Shown piece after piece: positions 28,498 through 38,270 of a stretch of DNA of 64,000 nt. The stretch comes from Methylibium sp. (GTDB taxonomy: Bacteria; Pseudomonadota; Gammaproteobacteria; Burkholderiales; Burkholderiaceae_C): the NCBI GenBank assembly GCA_013824165.1, contig PNNH01000048.1, forward strand, positions 1 to 64,000. The letters are read 5' to 3'. A program made the translations under genes and the position numbers. The notes below the pieces were generated by a model. The model saw only the letters and a program-made list of their open reading frames with translations, was not told the DNA's origin and made no database searches. How positions within the stretch are numbered: position 1 is the first letter of the stretch; each line of letters begins with the position of its first letter.

Positions 28498-30535
28498 AGA
28501 CGTTCCGCCTTCCGTCAGCCCCTGCCACAGGTGGAGCCAGCCGAACAAGTGCCTCTTGGCAGGCCTGCTCAATTTTTGAAGCTGCTCTGACACCCGATGG
28601 GAACAGCACAGCCCCGGCAGGTACTTCTTCATTTAGGAGCACCGCTCGTATGCCTTTGAGGCGGTTAAGCGCCAACTCTTGGTGATCCACCCATCGACCG
28701 GCGCCGAAAGCACCGCATTGGGCCCCCAATTTGGCTGCCTCGAGCAGGGATTCGGTCTCTCGGATCTGAGCGTCGACGTAACTCTCCAAGCGAGCTTCCC
28801 CCTTCCTGCAGAAGTGCTCATCGCAGTTGATGCAGTCGCGGTGAAGTTGGCATGGCAGCATCGCAAAGTCATGGATGCAATAGCCAAAGTCCGTGGTGTG
28901 AGCAGCAGGTACCTTCATCCGGATGAACTCCACCCGCGCGACAAGCTCCAGTTGATCGTGCGACGGCAGAGCAACCGCAAGGCTCGACGAGAGCCCATTG
29001 CCAAGTGTCTGCCTGATCGCCGCGACAACGTCGGCTGACGAGACATGGTCATACGCCGCATTCTGTCGCACGTCAGCACGCCCGGACCATTTGGCAATGT
29101 CAAGCTGGTCCATTCCAGCCATCTGGGCCAAGGTGTTGATGTAGTGTCGAAACTGATGAGTCCTGACTCGGATGGCCGTTCCGTCGTCCTCCTTCAGCCC
29201 AAGCAGCTCAAAGACGCTCGTCTTACCCTTGGCGCAAATCCGTCCAGCCACATCACCCTCGGCAATTGGCCAGAACATGCACGCATACGTCGCCCTGTTG
29301 GCGTGCGTTTCATTCCGCCGCAGCAGGCACAGAGCATCAGCGTACCGAAGCTCGATGCTCAGATCCAACCAGGGAAAGCCGATGGGGAGCAGCTTTATCA
29401 CTGCACTCTCTAGATCGGCGAACAGAACAACTGCCCGTCGTCCAACCTTGCGAATCGGCACTTCATTCCGATCACACCACGATCGGACCACCGAATACGC
29501 AACGGGCACAGCGAAGAGCGCATCGGCAACCTCACGGATTGAGAGGAGCGGCTTATGACGCAGTTGCTCGTTTTCCGGCGCCAAGTAGAGCGACCGAGGA
29601 TGCTCTTGATACCAGCGCGCGATGGCTCGAGCCGGCTCGCTCACCTTCCGCAGTCGCGCAAGGCAGTCCTTTACCAAATCAACCATGCTCACTGGAATCA
29701 GCTTGATGTCCGGCGACGCGCCCTTCGATCCAGGCCAACGCAATCCGTAGCCCTTCACTGAACCGTCGGGAGAGAGGTCAGGAGCCTCGCAGGCGACAGG
29801 CAGCCGCAGCACTTCATTGATGCGCTCTGGCGCCGACATCAAAATGCCGCAGATCGACGTGACGGCGACATCCAACGGATCTGATGCCATTCGGTAGGCG
29901 GATGCCAGTCCGTTGAGCGCAGCAGGAGAGGGCAAAGCGCGCATACGTTGGAGATCAAACTCTGGCCCGATACGGTTCCGATCTTGCGGCCGGCGGATCG
30001 AATTTCTCCACACCGTCGGAGCCCTGAGCAGCTTCAACTCTGCCATTGTGGTCGCCAAGATTTCGAGCTGCTGTCCGTGTCGATAGGCGGAATCGGGTGT
30101 TCGTCCTTGGGCAAGCCAAGCCGCTGCGCAGTTGAAGTCATTCGCTGTTAGCTCGCAGGGGTCAAGGCTCCTGCCTGACTCATGCATGATGCGCAGTACG
30201 GCCCTCAAGACCACCAAGCGCACCTCAATGCCAGTGGTCGGTCGCATGGCATGCTGATAGATTAAATAGGCCTTCGCGAACTCGCAGAATGGGCTCGGCA
30301 TCGGGCGAAGATCCCGTATGCCGGGACCGAGCGGTGATCCCAGCACAAAGTGCAAACGGCGGGTTTCTCGCTTGGCTTTGAGCGCTAAGGCTGCGGTCAC
30401 ATCCCACACATTGGACTCAAACTGCTCTGGTCCGATCAGTCCCTTCAGCTTGAATTTGCAGTGGGCAACAAAGGCCAGGAGATTCTCCGTGGCGGCCTGC
30501 CGACCGAGAGGCATGAACCTGACAACTTCCGTCAT
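28490..30535 (-). CDS. Large tyrosine recombinase (Tn554 TnpB-like)
   Basis: 681 aa; the ATG at 30535 overlaps the preceding stop (ATGA). The catalytic set is complete: R238 (APERINEVLRL), H460 and R463 (RTHQFRHYIN), W about 19 residues on in AKWSGRADV, and the nucleophile Y495 (NAAYDH). A Cys/His cluster near 545-575 (CQLHRDCINCDEHFC) could bind zinc. Large size and the Cys-rich tail recall TnpB of Tn554. Cuts and rejoins DNA at the element ends, by inference. Confidence 0.85.
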   Translation of the reverse strand: MTEVVRFMPLGRQAATENLLAFVAHCKFKLKGLIGPEQFESNVWDVTAALALKAKRETRRLHFVLGSPLGPGIRDLRPMPSPFCEFAKAYLIYQHAMRPTTGIEVRLVVLRAVLRIMHESGRSLDPCELTANDFNCAAAWLAQGRTPDSAYRHGQQLEILATTMAELKLLRAPTVWRNSIRRPQDRNRIGPEFDLQRMRALPSPAALNGLASAYRMASDPLDVAVTSICGILMSAPERINEVLRLPVACEAPDLSPDGSVKGYGLRWPGSKGASPDIKLIPVSMVDLVKDCLARLRKVSEPARAIARWYQEHPRSLYLAPENEQLRHKPLLSIREVADALFAVPVAYSVVRSWCDRNEVPIRKVGRRAVVLFADLESAVIKLLPIGFPWLDLSIELRYADALCLLRRNETHANRATYACMFWPIAEGDVAGRICAKGKTSVFELLGLKEDDGTAIRVRTHQFRHYINTLAQMAGMDQLDIAKWSGRADVRQNAAYDHVSSADVVAAIRQTLGNGLSSSLAVALPSHDQLELVARVEFIRMKVPAAHTTDFGYCIHDFAMLPCQLHRDCINCDEHFCRKGEARLESYVDAQIRETESLLEAAKLGAQCGAFGAGRWVDHQELALNRLKGIRAVLLNEEVPAGAVLFPSGVRAASKIEQACQEALVRLAPPVAGADGRRNVYG

Positions 30536-32073
30536 GGGCTCTCCTTGCCATGCTCTCGACACAGCTGGATGACTTTGCAAACTGCCAGGATGGTTCGATC
30601 GTTGATGCTGCACATGCGTGCGCCGTCTTTGGCCTCGATTCGCTCTCGCTCCTCGAGCAAGTAGTCCAAGACCTTCTCATGCGGCCCATCAAGCCAAGGC
30701 TCGAACCGAGGACAGGTATAGCAAGCCAAGGGTGCCTTCAAGGAGCACGCGGAGCACTGGGCACAACTCCCCATGCACTGCCCTGATTGATCAATGCGCA
30801 GGTCCAGGATCCTGCTCGTCGGATCTCCCTTGCGAGTCGATTCCGTCTCATCCTCAATCAATCGACCCAAGAACGCATTGGCCAAAGGTGCAAGCGCATG
30901 TGCCGTCGCCCTGTCAATCCGTTGCGAAATCTCAGACGATGCCTCGACATAGACGGCGACGTTGTTCGTGTCTGAATGGTCCAAGAGTTCGGCGATGACC
31001 AGAGCGCCATACCCCTCTTGTGAGGCTCTCGTGGCCATGGTTCGCCGCAGTCTGGTCGCGAACAAGTGCATCGGCCGCCCGGTACGTTCTGAGACCGCAT
31101 GAACCTTCTCCAGCGCCGCTCCTGCAAGGCGCGACATCGCGCTGCCAGTCATATGCTTTTCAAGGCCTGTGGCCGGCTTGTACTTGGCAGGGGGGAACAA
31201 CGGAGCATCGTCACCGTCTTCACCGAGTGCAAAGTAGCGATCCCGCACAACATTGGCGTAGTCCATCAACGGACGACCAAGCTGACTGACCAATGGTCTC
31301 TTCTTCAACTCTCGTCGAATGTCGATGGTCCCACGTTGCTTTGCTCTGGGGACCATCAAGCAGAACTGAATAACACCACCAGGCAGTGTCTCCATTCGAA
31401 GATCCCGCACCTTCAAAGCAGCGCATTGGATGGGTCTATATCCAATGGCCCTGAACAGCCATATCAGCAAGTAATCCTGCCTTGACAGCTGTCCTTCTGC
31501 GTGCGCTTGGTTCAGTGCGCTCTGGAAAGCCTCGTCTTCCAAATGGGTCAGTGGTCCAGTCAACGGATCCATCTGACGAACGGCCCGTCCCCTGACACCT
31601 CCGCTGATGCGGATCTGTTTCATCAGCGTATTGAGCTCGGCAGAAACGCCTGGCAAGCGCATGTCGAACCAGCGCTTCAGAAACGTTCTGAGTGACGTCA
31701 GGAGATGCTCATGCCCTCGTCCTATCGCCGTCCGATAGTTCAGGAAGTGCTCCGGCTTCAATTCCTTCACGTAGGCCGGCTCCGTCGCTTCGAGGAAGCG
31801 CGCGAAGTCCAGGAACCGATCATGGAAATTCTTGGCAGTCGTCGGAGACTTGTTGGCCATGAACCAACGAAGGGCTTCGCGTTCAGAGTTCACGAGCGCG
31901 TTTACGCACGCCGGCAACGCACCGAAGTCGACGTGTATTTGATGCAGTCCATCCCTGAAGTGCCAGACCATCGCCGCCCACGCAAATGGGACGCCGCTTC
32001 TCGTAAAAGCGATCCTCGAACTCGGCCCCTGAGACTCAAGTGCGATCAGGACCGTCGTCTTGCGCTTCTTCAT
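30532..32073 (-). CDS. Tyrosine recombinase with altered catalytic His
   Basis: 513 aa. R213 (GYRPIQCAALKV), R343 (FATRLRRTMAT) and Y375 (NVAVYVEAS) fit the integrase active site, with HSD in the third position (LLDHSDTNN). At the H-x-x-R position the usual His is T340, so this subunit may be weakly active or structural. The C-terminus has CMGSCAQCSACSLKAPLAC and YTCPRF, a probable zinc site. It overlaps the upstream recombinase by 38 nt and the next by 4 nt. Confidence 0.82.
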   Translation of the reverse strand: MKKRKTTVLIALESQGPSSRIAFTRSGVPFAWAAMVWHFRDGLHQIHVDFGALPACVNALVNSEREALRWFMANKSPTTAKNFHDRFLDFARFLEATEPAYVKELKPEHFLNYRTAIGRGHEHLLTSLRTFLKRWFDMRLPGVSAELNTLMKQIRISGGVRGRAVRQMDPLTGPLTHLEDEAFQSALNQAHAEGQLSRQDYLLIWLFRAIGYRPIQCAALKVRDLRMETLPGGVIQFCLMVPRAKQRGTIDIRRELKKRPLVSQLGRPLMDYANVVRDRYFALGEDGDDAPLFPPAKYKPATGLEKHMTGSAMSRLAGAALEKVHAVSERTGRPMHLFATRLRRTMATRASQEGYGALVIAELLDHSDTNNVAVYVEASSEISQRIDRATAHALAPLANAFLGRLIEDETESTRKGDPTSRILDLRIDQSGQCMGSCAQCSACSLKAPLACYTCPRFEPWLDGPHEKVLDYLLEERERIEAKDGARMCSINDRTILAVCKVIQLCREHGKESP

Positions 32074-33337
32074 CTCGCGTTTGAACCTTGATGCGCCGTT
32101 GCATCTCTAGCGAAGCTGCCGCCGCCTTCCTACGTGTATGCCGGCTGGTGTAGAGGGCCGGCATGGTCGAGTTCCTTGACCACCCCATCAAAGTAGATCG
32201 CATCCGGTGCTCCACCTGTTCATCAACCCGGGCACGGTCCATCTCTGCCGAGAAGTGATCGTTCCAGGTATGCCGAAGCTGATGCGCGCACAGCGAATCA
32301 GGCAGCCCCTTCAGGCTTGCTTTCAGTTCATCAAACAGCCTCTTCACAGCACCCAGTTCCAGAGGTGCGCCCGTCCTCGTGCTCACGAAGAGATAAGGGT
32401 GCAGCTCTGCCCCGGGGATCCGTCTGCGAACCGTTGTGATGTACTTCATCGACAGAGCCATCAAGTCACCGCTGATTGGGAGAATTCGATCCAGCGTCTT
32501 TGTGTTCGGTTGGTTTTTGCGAGGATCCTGGGGGTTATCTGGTCGCCGAGCGATCAACACTTCACTCCGCCGCACATCGAGGTCTCCCAGCTGCATCGAA
32601 AGCAATTCCCCGCGCCGAATGCCCAGCATGAGCAAGAGCCGCACCATCAACTCGTTGCGGACGCGCACGGCGTGAGATCGCCATGGATTCAAAGCTGAGT
32701 CAAAGGCGATTGCTCTGCAAAGCAAATTCAGTGCTTCTGGCTCTAGCCCTTCACGCTGCCCGAGTGAAGTCTTGTGTGCACCGATTGGCCGACGCCCTTC
32801 AAATGACTCGATTGCCAGGTTGTAAACCGGGAGGAAGGATGCAAGGCGGGGATCCTTGTTCGGCAGGTTGTAAACGAACATGCTGCCGAGCCATTGGATA
32901 TATCGCTTGATGTAGTGAGCCCTGATCGCAACGGTCTGGTGCGCCAATGGCGGGTCCGATGGGCCTGCACGGCTTGCTCTAGGTCCCAGCGGGACAACAT
33001 TTCCCCTATTTCTCTGAACAGGCGTCGACTTCTGGTGAGTGCCCTTCGCCACGCGAAAACTCAACGCACCCAACACCGCATCGATTTCGTGCAGAGCTAA
33101 GAATCGACCCTCAAGCATCCGGGCATCAAGGTTCACGCCCAATCGGCTGAGCACCATCAGGAACGCCCTGACCGAGTGAAGTGCCTGGCTGATAGTTCCA
33201 GCCGCACGGTGTCTGGCGCGAAGCTCAGTCAGCGCAAACACCGTAGGGGCATACAACGGCTCCCCGGTTGAGGCCTCAACCAGCAGAGGAAGCCGTTCGC
33301 CTGTGGACAGCTTCGTCATTTGCACAACCAGCGCCAT
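32036..33337 (-). CDS. Tyrosine recombinase/integrase, first gene of module
   Basis: 433 aa. It has an N-terminal core-binding domain (TISQALHSVRAFLMVLSRLG) and a complete catalytic domain: R241 (GIRRGELLSMQLGDLD), H352 and R355 (CAHQLRHTWNDHF), W in LMGWSRNST, and Y396 (PALYTSRH). ATG is at 33337; Met at 33319 is possible. The start codon lies inside the right-end motif cluster (the TTGTTTACA copy at 33337), so recombinase binding could also repress its own transcription. It faces into the island from the ssb side. Confidence 0.88.
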   Translation of the reverse strand: MALVVQMTKLSTGERLPLLVEASTGEPLYAPTVFALTELRARHRAAGTISQALHSVRAFLMVLSRLGVNLDARMLEGRFLALHEIDAVLGALSFRVAKGTHQKSTPVQRNRGNVVPLGPRASRAGPSDPPLAHQTVAIRAHYIKRYIQWLGSMFVYNLPNKDPRLASFLPVYNLAIESFEGRRPIGAHKTSLGQREGLEPEALNLLCRAIAFDSALNPWRSHAVRVRNELMVRLLLMLGIRRGELLSMQLGDLDVRRSEVLIARRPDNPQDPRKNQPNTKTLDRILPISGDLMALSMKYITTVRRRIPGAELHPYLFVSTRTGAPLELGAVKRLFDELKASLKGLPDSLCAHQLRHTWNDHFSAEMDRARVDEQVEHRMRSTLMGWSRNSTMPALYTSRHTRRKAAAASLEMQRRIKVQTRDEEAQDDGPDRT

Positions 33338-33406
33338 TGTTTACATTCCGGGCTATGGACCAGTTAATAAACAAAATAGGCGAAGCTCCAAAAATTGCAA
33401 ACAAGT
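33337..33406. repeat. Right-end motif cluster (candidate recombinase sites)
   Basis: TTGTTTACA at 33337-33345 equals the inverted copy at the left end. A partial ATAAACAAAA lies at 33367-33376 and TTGCAAACAAGT at 33395-33406, which matches 10 of 12 positions of the left-end TTGTAAACAACT. Spacing between motifs is about 30 bp, as between the two inner left-end copies. Confidence 0.5.
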
Positions 33407-33437
33407 AAAAAAGCCAGAAGCTTCAATAGCTTCTGGC
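33406..33437 (-). terminator. Rho-independent terminator of ssb
   Basis: On the minus strand GCCAGAAGCT-ATTGA-AGCTTCTGGC is followed by six T's, 32 nt past the ssb stop. The T-run abuts the right-end motif cluster, which places the element's edge immediately beyond a functional terminator. Confidence 0.9.
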
Positions 33438-33468
33438 CTCTTGTTGACAGTCTGGAGTTATGGCTGGT

Positions 33469-34017
33469 CTAGAACGGGATGTCGTCGTCCATATCGTCGA
33501 AGCCAGTCGCCGGCTTCGCGGCCGGGGCCTGGCGAGGTGCCGGGGCCGGGCGGGCTGCAGCACGCGGGGCTGGCGCCGGCGCGTCGAAGTCGCCACCGCC
33601 GCCCATATCGTTGTTGCCACCGCGGTTGCCACGGCTGTAGCCGCCACCGCCACCCATATCGTCGCCACCACCGCCACCGCCTTCACGGCCGCCCAGCAGT
33701 TGCATCTGCTCGGCAATGATCTCGGTGGTGTACTGTTCCTTGCCTTCCTTGTCGGCCCACTTGCGGGTCTTCAGGCGACCCTCGACGTAGACCGGGCGGC
33801 CCTTCTTCAGGTACTCGCCGGCGATCTCAGCCAGACGGTCATAGAACACCACGCGGTGCCATTCCGTCTCTTCCTGGCGCTCGCCGCCTTCGCGGCTCTT
33901 CCAGTTGCGGGTGGTCGCCACCGAGACATTGCAGACCGCGGCGCCGCTGGGCGTGTAGCGCACCTCAGGGTCGCGCCCCAGATTGCCGATGATGATGACT
34001 TTGTTGACCGACGCCAT
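33469..34017 (-). CDS. ssb: Single-stranded DNA-binding protein
   Basis: 182 aa from the ATG at 34017, which gives [20 protein letters not shown]; a longer open frame upstream is not used. The OB fold covers ~1-112 ([35 protein letters not shown]). A Gly-rich then Pro/Ala-rich linker follows, and the conserved acidic tip DDMDDDIPF that recruits replication and repair partners is intact. It forms tetramers on ssDNA in replication, recombination and repair. No SOS box was seen upstream. Confidence 0.97.
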   Translation of the reverse strand: MASVNKVIIIGNLGRDPEVRYTPSGAAVCNVSVATTRNWKSREGGERQEETEWHRVVFYDRLAEIAGEYLKKGRPVYVEGRLKTRKWADKEGKEQYTTEIIAEQMQLLGGREGGGGGGDDMGGGGGYSRGNRGGNNDMGGGGDFDAPAPAPRAAARPAPAPRQAPAAKPATGFDDMDDDIPF

Positions 34018-34311
34018 GCTGCGCTCCACTCGTGTCCAGGGGATATTGACTCTGTCTTCGGGGCAAAAGTCCAGTCCGACTTTTCCCGCCAGGCTGCCGT
34101 TCCCCCTGAACCGAGCCAAGACCTACATGCTGCGAGAACGCGCGTGAACGCTGCTGAAGGACGCACGGACCCGCGGACTGCGGCCCATCTCGACATCAAG
34201 CTGCGCGCGCAGAGCACGTTCTGATCCCGACAGCATACTGCATGTGCCCTCGGCTCCAGAGCGTGGGACGGGCGCGCACCGGGCCGCAGGCCCGGTCGGC
34301 CAAGGCCATGT

Positions 34312-35056
<745 letters not shown>

Positions 35057-35067
<11 letters not shown>

Positions 35068-35704
35068 GGGTGCGACGCTCCAGGTGTTGGGCAAAGAGGC
35101 TGATAGGAAAGCACAGCGCGAAGTACAGCAGTGCCACACAGCCGAAGACGAGGAAGGGCTTGAAGCTTGCGTTGGCGATCATGCTGCCGGCCTTGGTGAG
35201 CTCGACGAAACCGATGACCGAAGCCAGCGCCGTGCCCTTGATGACCTGCACGAGAAAGCCCACCGTCGGTGCGATCGCCAGCCGCCCGGCCTGCGGCAGG
35301 ATGACGTGTCGCAGCTGCTCGCCGAAGGACAGTGCCAGACTCTTGGCCGCCTCCCACTGGCCGCGCGGCACGGCCTCGACACAACCGCGCCAGATCTCCA
35401 CCAGGTAGGCGCTGGTGTAGAGCGTCAGCGCCAGTGCCGCGGCCGTCCAGGCCGAGACCTCCAGACCCAGCAGGGCCAATCCGAAGTAAGCAAGGAAGAG
35501 CTGCATGAGCAGCGGCGTGCCCTGGAAGAGCTGCACATACAGCGCGATCGCACGGCGCGTGCCAGCACCCAGGCCCAGCCGCAAGGTCAGCAGCAGCGCA
35601 CCGACCAGGCCGCCGCCAATGAAGGCTATCAGCGACAGCGCCACCGTCCAGCGCAGCGCCAGCAGCAGGTTGCGCACGATGTCCCACAGGGTGAACTCGA
35701 TCAT
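35057..35704 (-). CDS. ABC importer permease (HisM/GlnP class)
   Basis: 215 aa from the ATG at 35704, which overlaps the preceding stop (ATGA). The frame is open far upstream, but that part is a shadow of the other permease. About five TM helices are present, with the EAA loop at ~125-150 (PRGQWEAAKSLALSFGEQLR). It pairs with the second permease to form the membrane channel. Confidence 0.9.
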
Positions 35705-36369
35705 GCCGACCTCCGGCCGAAGATGAAGCGCGGGCCGGCCCACATCAGCAGGTGGCGCGCCGCGATGGCCAGCGCCAGGTAGCTGAGCGTCGCGATGATG
35801 AAGGCCTCGAAGGCGCGGAAGTTGCGGCTCTGGATCAGGTTGGCCGCATAGCTCAGCTCCTCGGTGGATATCTGCCCGCAGACCGCCGAGCCGAGCATGA
35901 CGATGATGATCTGGCTGGTGAGGGCTGGCCATACCCGCTGCACGGCCGGCGGCAACACCACGCGGGTGAAGATCTGCACCGGACTGAGTGCCAGGCTCTG
36001 CGCCGCCTCCCACTGGCCGCGCGGCGTGGCCTGGATGCCGGCACGCAGGATCTCGCAGCCATAGGCACCGAGGTTGAGTGTCATCGCGATCACCGAGGCC
36101 AGCTCGGGCGAGAGCTTGACGCCCGCGGCCGGCAGGCCGAAGAAGATGAAGAACAGCTGCACGATGAAAGGTGTGTTGCGCAGCAGCTCCACATACACGC
36201 CCAGCACGCGCCGCAGCCAAGCCGGCCCGCAGGCCCGCGCCCAGGCCGCGCCGGTGGCGATCAGCAGACCCAGCGGCGTGGCGATGACGGTCAGGCCCAG
36301 GGTCCAGGCCAGGCCGTTGAGCAGCAGGGGCCATTCGGCCAGCACTGCGAGGAAGTCGAAGCTGATCAT
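35701..36369 (-). CDS. ABC importer permease (HisQ/GlnP class)
   Basis: 222 aa with about five TM helices and the sequence YVELLRNTPFIVQLFFIFFG, typical of polar amino-acid permeases. The EAA loop reads TPRGQWEAAQSLALSPVQIF. It is 18 nt after the binding-protein gene and coupled to the second permease. The two permeases are diverged paralogues, implying a heterodimeric channel. Confidence 0.9.
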   Translation of the reverse strand: MISFDFLAVLAEWPLLLNGLAWTLGLTVIATPLGLLIATGAAWARACGPAWLRRVLGVYVELLRNTPFIVQLFFIFFGLPAAGVKLSPELASVIAMTLNLGAYGCEILRAGIQATPRGQWEAAQSLALSPVQIFTRVVLPPAVQRVWPALTSQIIIVMLGSAVCGQISTEELSYAANLIQSRNFRAFEAFIIATLSYLALAIAARHLLMWAGPRFIFGRRSA

Positions 36370-36387
36370 GGCCTCGGCCCCGTCAGA

Positions 36388-37176
36388 TCAAAGCGGGAGC
36401 TCGCCGGCGCTGCGACCCAGCCATTTCTTGGACAGCGCTTCGAGCTCGCCGGACGCCTTGGCCGCCGCGATGATCTGGTTGACCTTGGCCAGCAGCGCAT
36501 CCTCCCCCTTGGCCACGCCGATGAAGCAGGGGCTGTCCTTGAGCAGCAGCTTGTACTCCGTGTTCAGGCCCGGGTTGCGCTGCATCAGATTGCCGGCAAC
36601 AGCAGCGCTCGTGGCGAGCAACTGGGTCTGGCCGGCAGCGAAGGCGGCGATGGTGGCGTTGTTGTCCTCAAAGCGCCTGTACTCCAGCGAAGGCGGAGCC
36701 ACCTTGGCAAGTTCCTGGTCCTCCATCGCGCCGCGCGTCACGGCCACCGTCTTACCGGCCAGGTCGGCCCAGCTCTTGATGCTGAGGCTCTTGGCCGCGA
36801 ACACGGCCTGGTAGAAGGGCGCGTAGGCAGCGCTGAAGTTGATGACCTTCTCACGCTCTGGATTTTTGCCCAGCGTGGAGATGACCAGATCGGCCTTCTT
36901 GGTCTGCAGGTAGGGGATGCGGTTGGCGCTGGTCACCGGCACCAGCTCGGCCTTCACGCCCAGCTTGGCGGCGATCAGCTCAGCCATGGCCACGTCCAGG
37001 CCCTGGGGCTTCATGTCGGGACCGACGAAGCCATAGGGCGGGTAGTCGGTCGGGATGGCGATCTTGATCGTCTTGCTCTTGGTGATGGCGTCCAGTGCGG
37101 TCTGTGCCTGGGCGGCACCCAGGGCGAGCAGGCTCAGGCCAGCGACGAGCAGGCGGCGGGAGAAGGTCGGGTTCAT
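36388..37176 (-). CDS. Extracellular solute-binding protein, family 3
   Basis: 262 aa. A signal peptide ends GAAQAQ near residue 25. The two-lobed SBP family 3 body has IKIAIPTDYPPYGFVGPDMK and QGLDVAMAELIAAKLGVKA, and DLVISTLGKNPEREKVINFS in the hinge region. It binds a polar solute, probably an amino acid; the exact ligand cannot be read from sequence. Its ATG overlaps the stop of the GntR gene, so regulator and transporter are one operon. Confidence 0.92.
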   Translation of the reverse strand: MNPTFSRRLLVAGLSLLALGAAQAQTALDAITKSKTIKIAIPTDYPPYGFVGPDMKPQGLDVAMAELIAAKLGVKAELVPVTSANRIPYLQTKKADLVISTLGKNPEREKVINFSAAYAPFYQAVFAAKSLSIKSWADLAGKTVAVTRGAMEDQELAKVAPPSLEYRRFEDNNATIAAFAAGQTQLLATSAAVAGNLMQRNPGLNTEYKLLLKDSPCFIGVAKGEDALLAKVNQIIAAAKASGELEALSKKWLGRSAGELPL

Positions 37177-37916
37177 AGCAGGGCTCCTAGGTAAGGTGCT
37201 GGGGAAGGGTCGGGGGCAATGGACGCCGCTGCGGACGTGGGCAGGGGCGCGAGCGCCTCGCGCAGCTGGTCCAGCGGGTCGCTCAGCGCGGGCAGTCGCA
37301 AGGCGGCCTGCACGTTGGCCAGGTGTTCGGCCATCAGCGCCTCGGCGCGGGCGCGGTCGCCCTGGGCCAGCGCATCTACGATGGCCACGTGTTCGGCACA
37401 GGAGGCCGCCGCGTCATGCGACGACTGGTAGAGCATGGCGATCAGCGTGGTGCGGGCGGTGTAGTCGCGCAGGGTGTCGGCGAGCAGGCCGTTGCCCAGG
37501 CACTCGGCCAGGCAGACATGGAAGTCGCCGAGCAGGAAGCTGCGCGTGCCGACATCGCCGCCACGCAGCGCGGCCTTCTCCTGTTGCAGGTGCTTCTTCA
37601 GGCGCGCCAGCTGCGGCTTGCCGAGTGGCTTGTCGGGCGCCTCACTGCGCAGCAGGCCCAGCTCGATGACGCGCCGTGCCTCGAAAGCCTCGCGGGCTTC
37701 GTCCTGCGAAGGTGCGATCAGGTACCAGCCGCGCCGCGCGCTGACGGTCACGATGCCGCGTGCAGCCAGGCGGGTCAGCGCCTCGCGCACGATGGTGCGG
37801 CTGCAGTCGAACAGCATCGCCAACTGCTGCTCGCCCAGCCGCGCGCCGGGCGCTAGCTTCTGCGCCAGCACGGCTTCGACGATGCGCTGGCTGATGTCGG
37901 TGGCGGAGATACCCAT
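37173..37916 (-). CDS. GntR-family regulator (FadR/FCD subfamily)
   Basis: 247 aa from the ATG at 37916. A winged HTH at ~5-70 (LGEQQLAMLFDCSRTIVREA, LTRLAARGIVTVSARRGW) is followed by an FCD effector domain with metal/ligand residues in DFHVCLAECLGN and in CAEHVAIVDAL. It heads the ABC transporter operon and probably represses it until a ligand binds. A 16-bp palindrome 38 nt upstream fits an FCD-type operator. The open frame extends much further upstream but without homology. Confidence 0.9.
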   Translation of the reverse strand: MGISATDISQRIVEAVLAQKLAPGARLGEQQLAMLFDCSRTIVREALTRLAARGIVTVSARRGWYLIAPSQDEAREAFEARRVIELGLLRSEAPDKPLGKPQLARLKKHLQQEKAALRGGDVGTRSFLLGDFHVCLAECLGNGLLADTLRDYTARTTLIAMLYQSSHDAAASCAEHVAIVDALAQGDRARAEALMAEHLANVQAALRLPALSDPLDQLREALAPLPTSAAASIAPDPSPAPYLGALL

Positions 37917-37953
37917 GTCCTGGGTATTGCAGCTTCCATGCCAAGGCACAACT

Positions 37954-37969
37954 TGCTTGTATGCAAGCA
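37954..37969. promoter_or_regulatory. Palindromic operator of the GntR-ABC operon
   Basis: TGCTTG-TATG-CAAGCA is a perfect 6+6 palindrome containing TTGTATGCAA, close to known FadR-subfamily operators. It lies 38 nt upstream of the regulator start. Confidence 0.65.
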
Positions 37970-38270
37970 CTGTGCACAGGCTTGGTTCCACAATCAGCGG
38001 CCGAGCGCCCCAAAACGGGCCGACGCGCACCGCACCGGTCGGCTTCGTCAGGCCGTCAGGAGGCGCTGGCGGGGGTGCTGGAGCAAGACCTGCCGGTAGA
38101 TGCCCATGAGTGCTGATGCGGGCAGGCAAGCCCCTCGCCCTGCTGCCCGTGTCGCCGACATCGCGGCGAGCCCGACAAGTCGCCCCCGCACGCCCGCATT
38201 TGGGTCGGCGGGACCGGCGCCTGGTCGCCCACTCAGCCAGCAAACCGCCACCTTTCCCTAAGATGGCTTC

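Noticed and set aside
34278-34296. ACCGGGCC-GCA-GGCCCGGT hairpin after the ABC ATPase gene
   Set aside because: It could terminate the operon, but it has no T-run on the minus strand, so I did not list it as a terminator.
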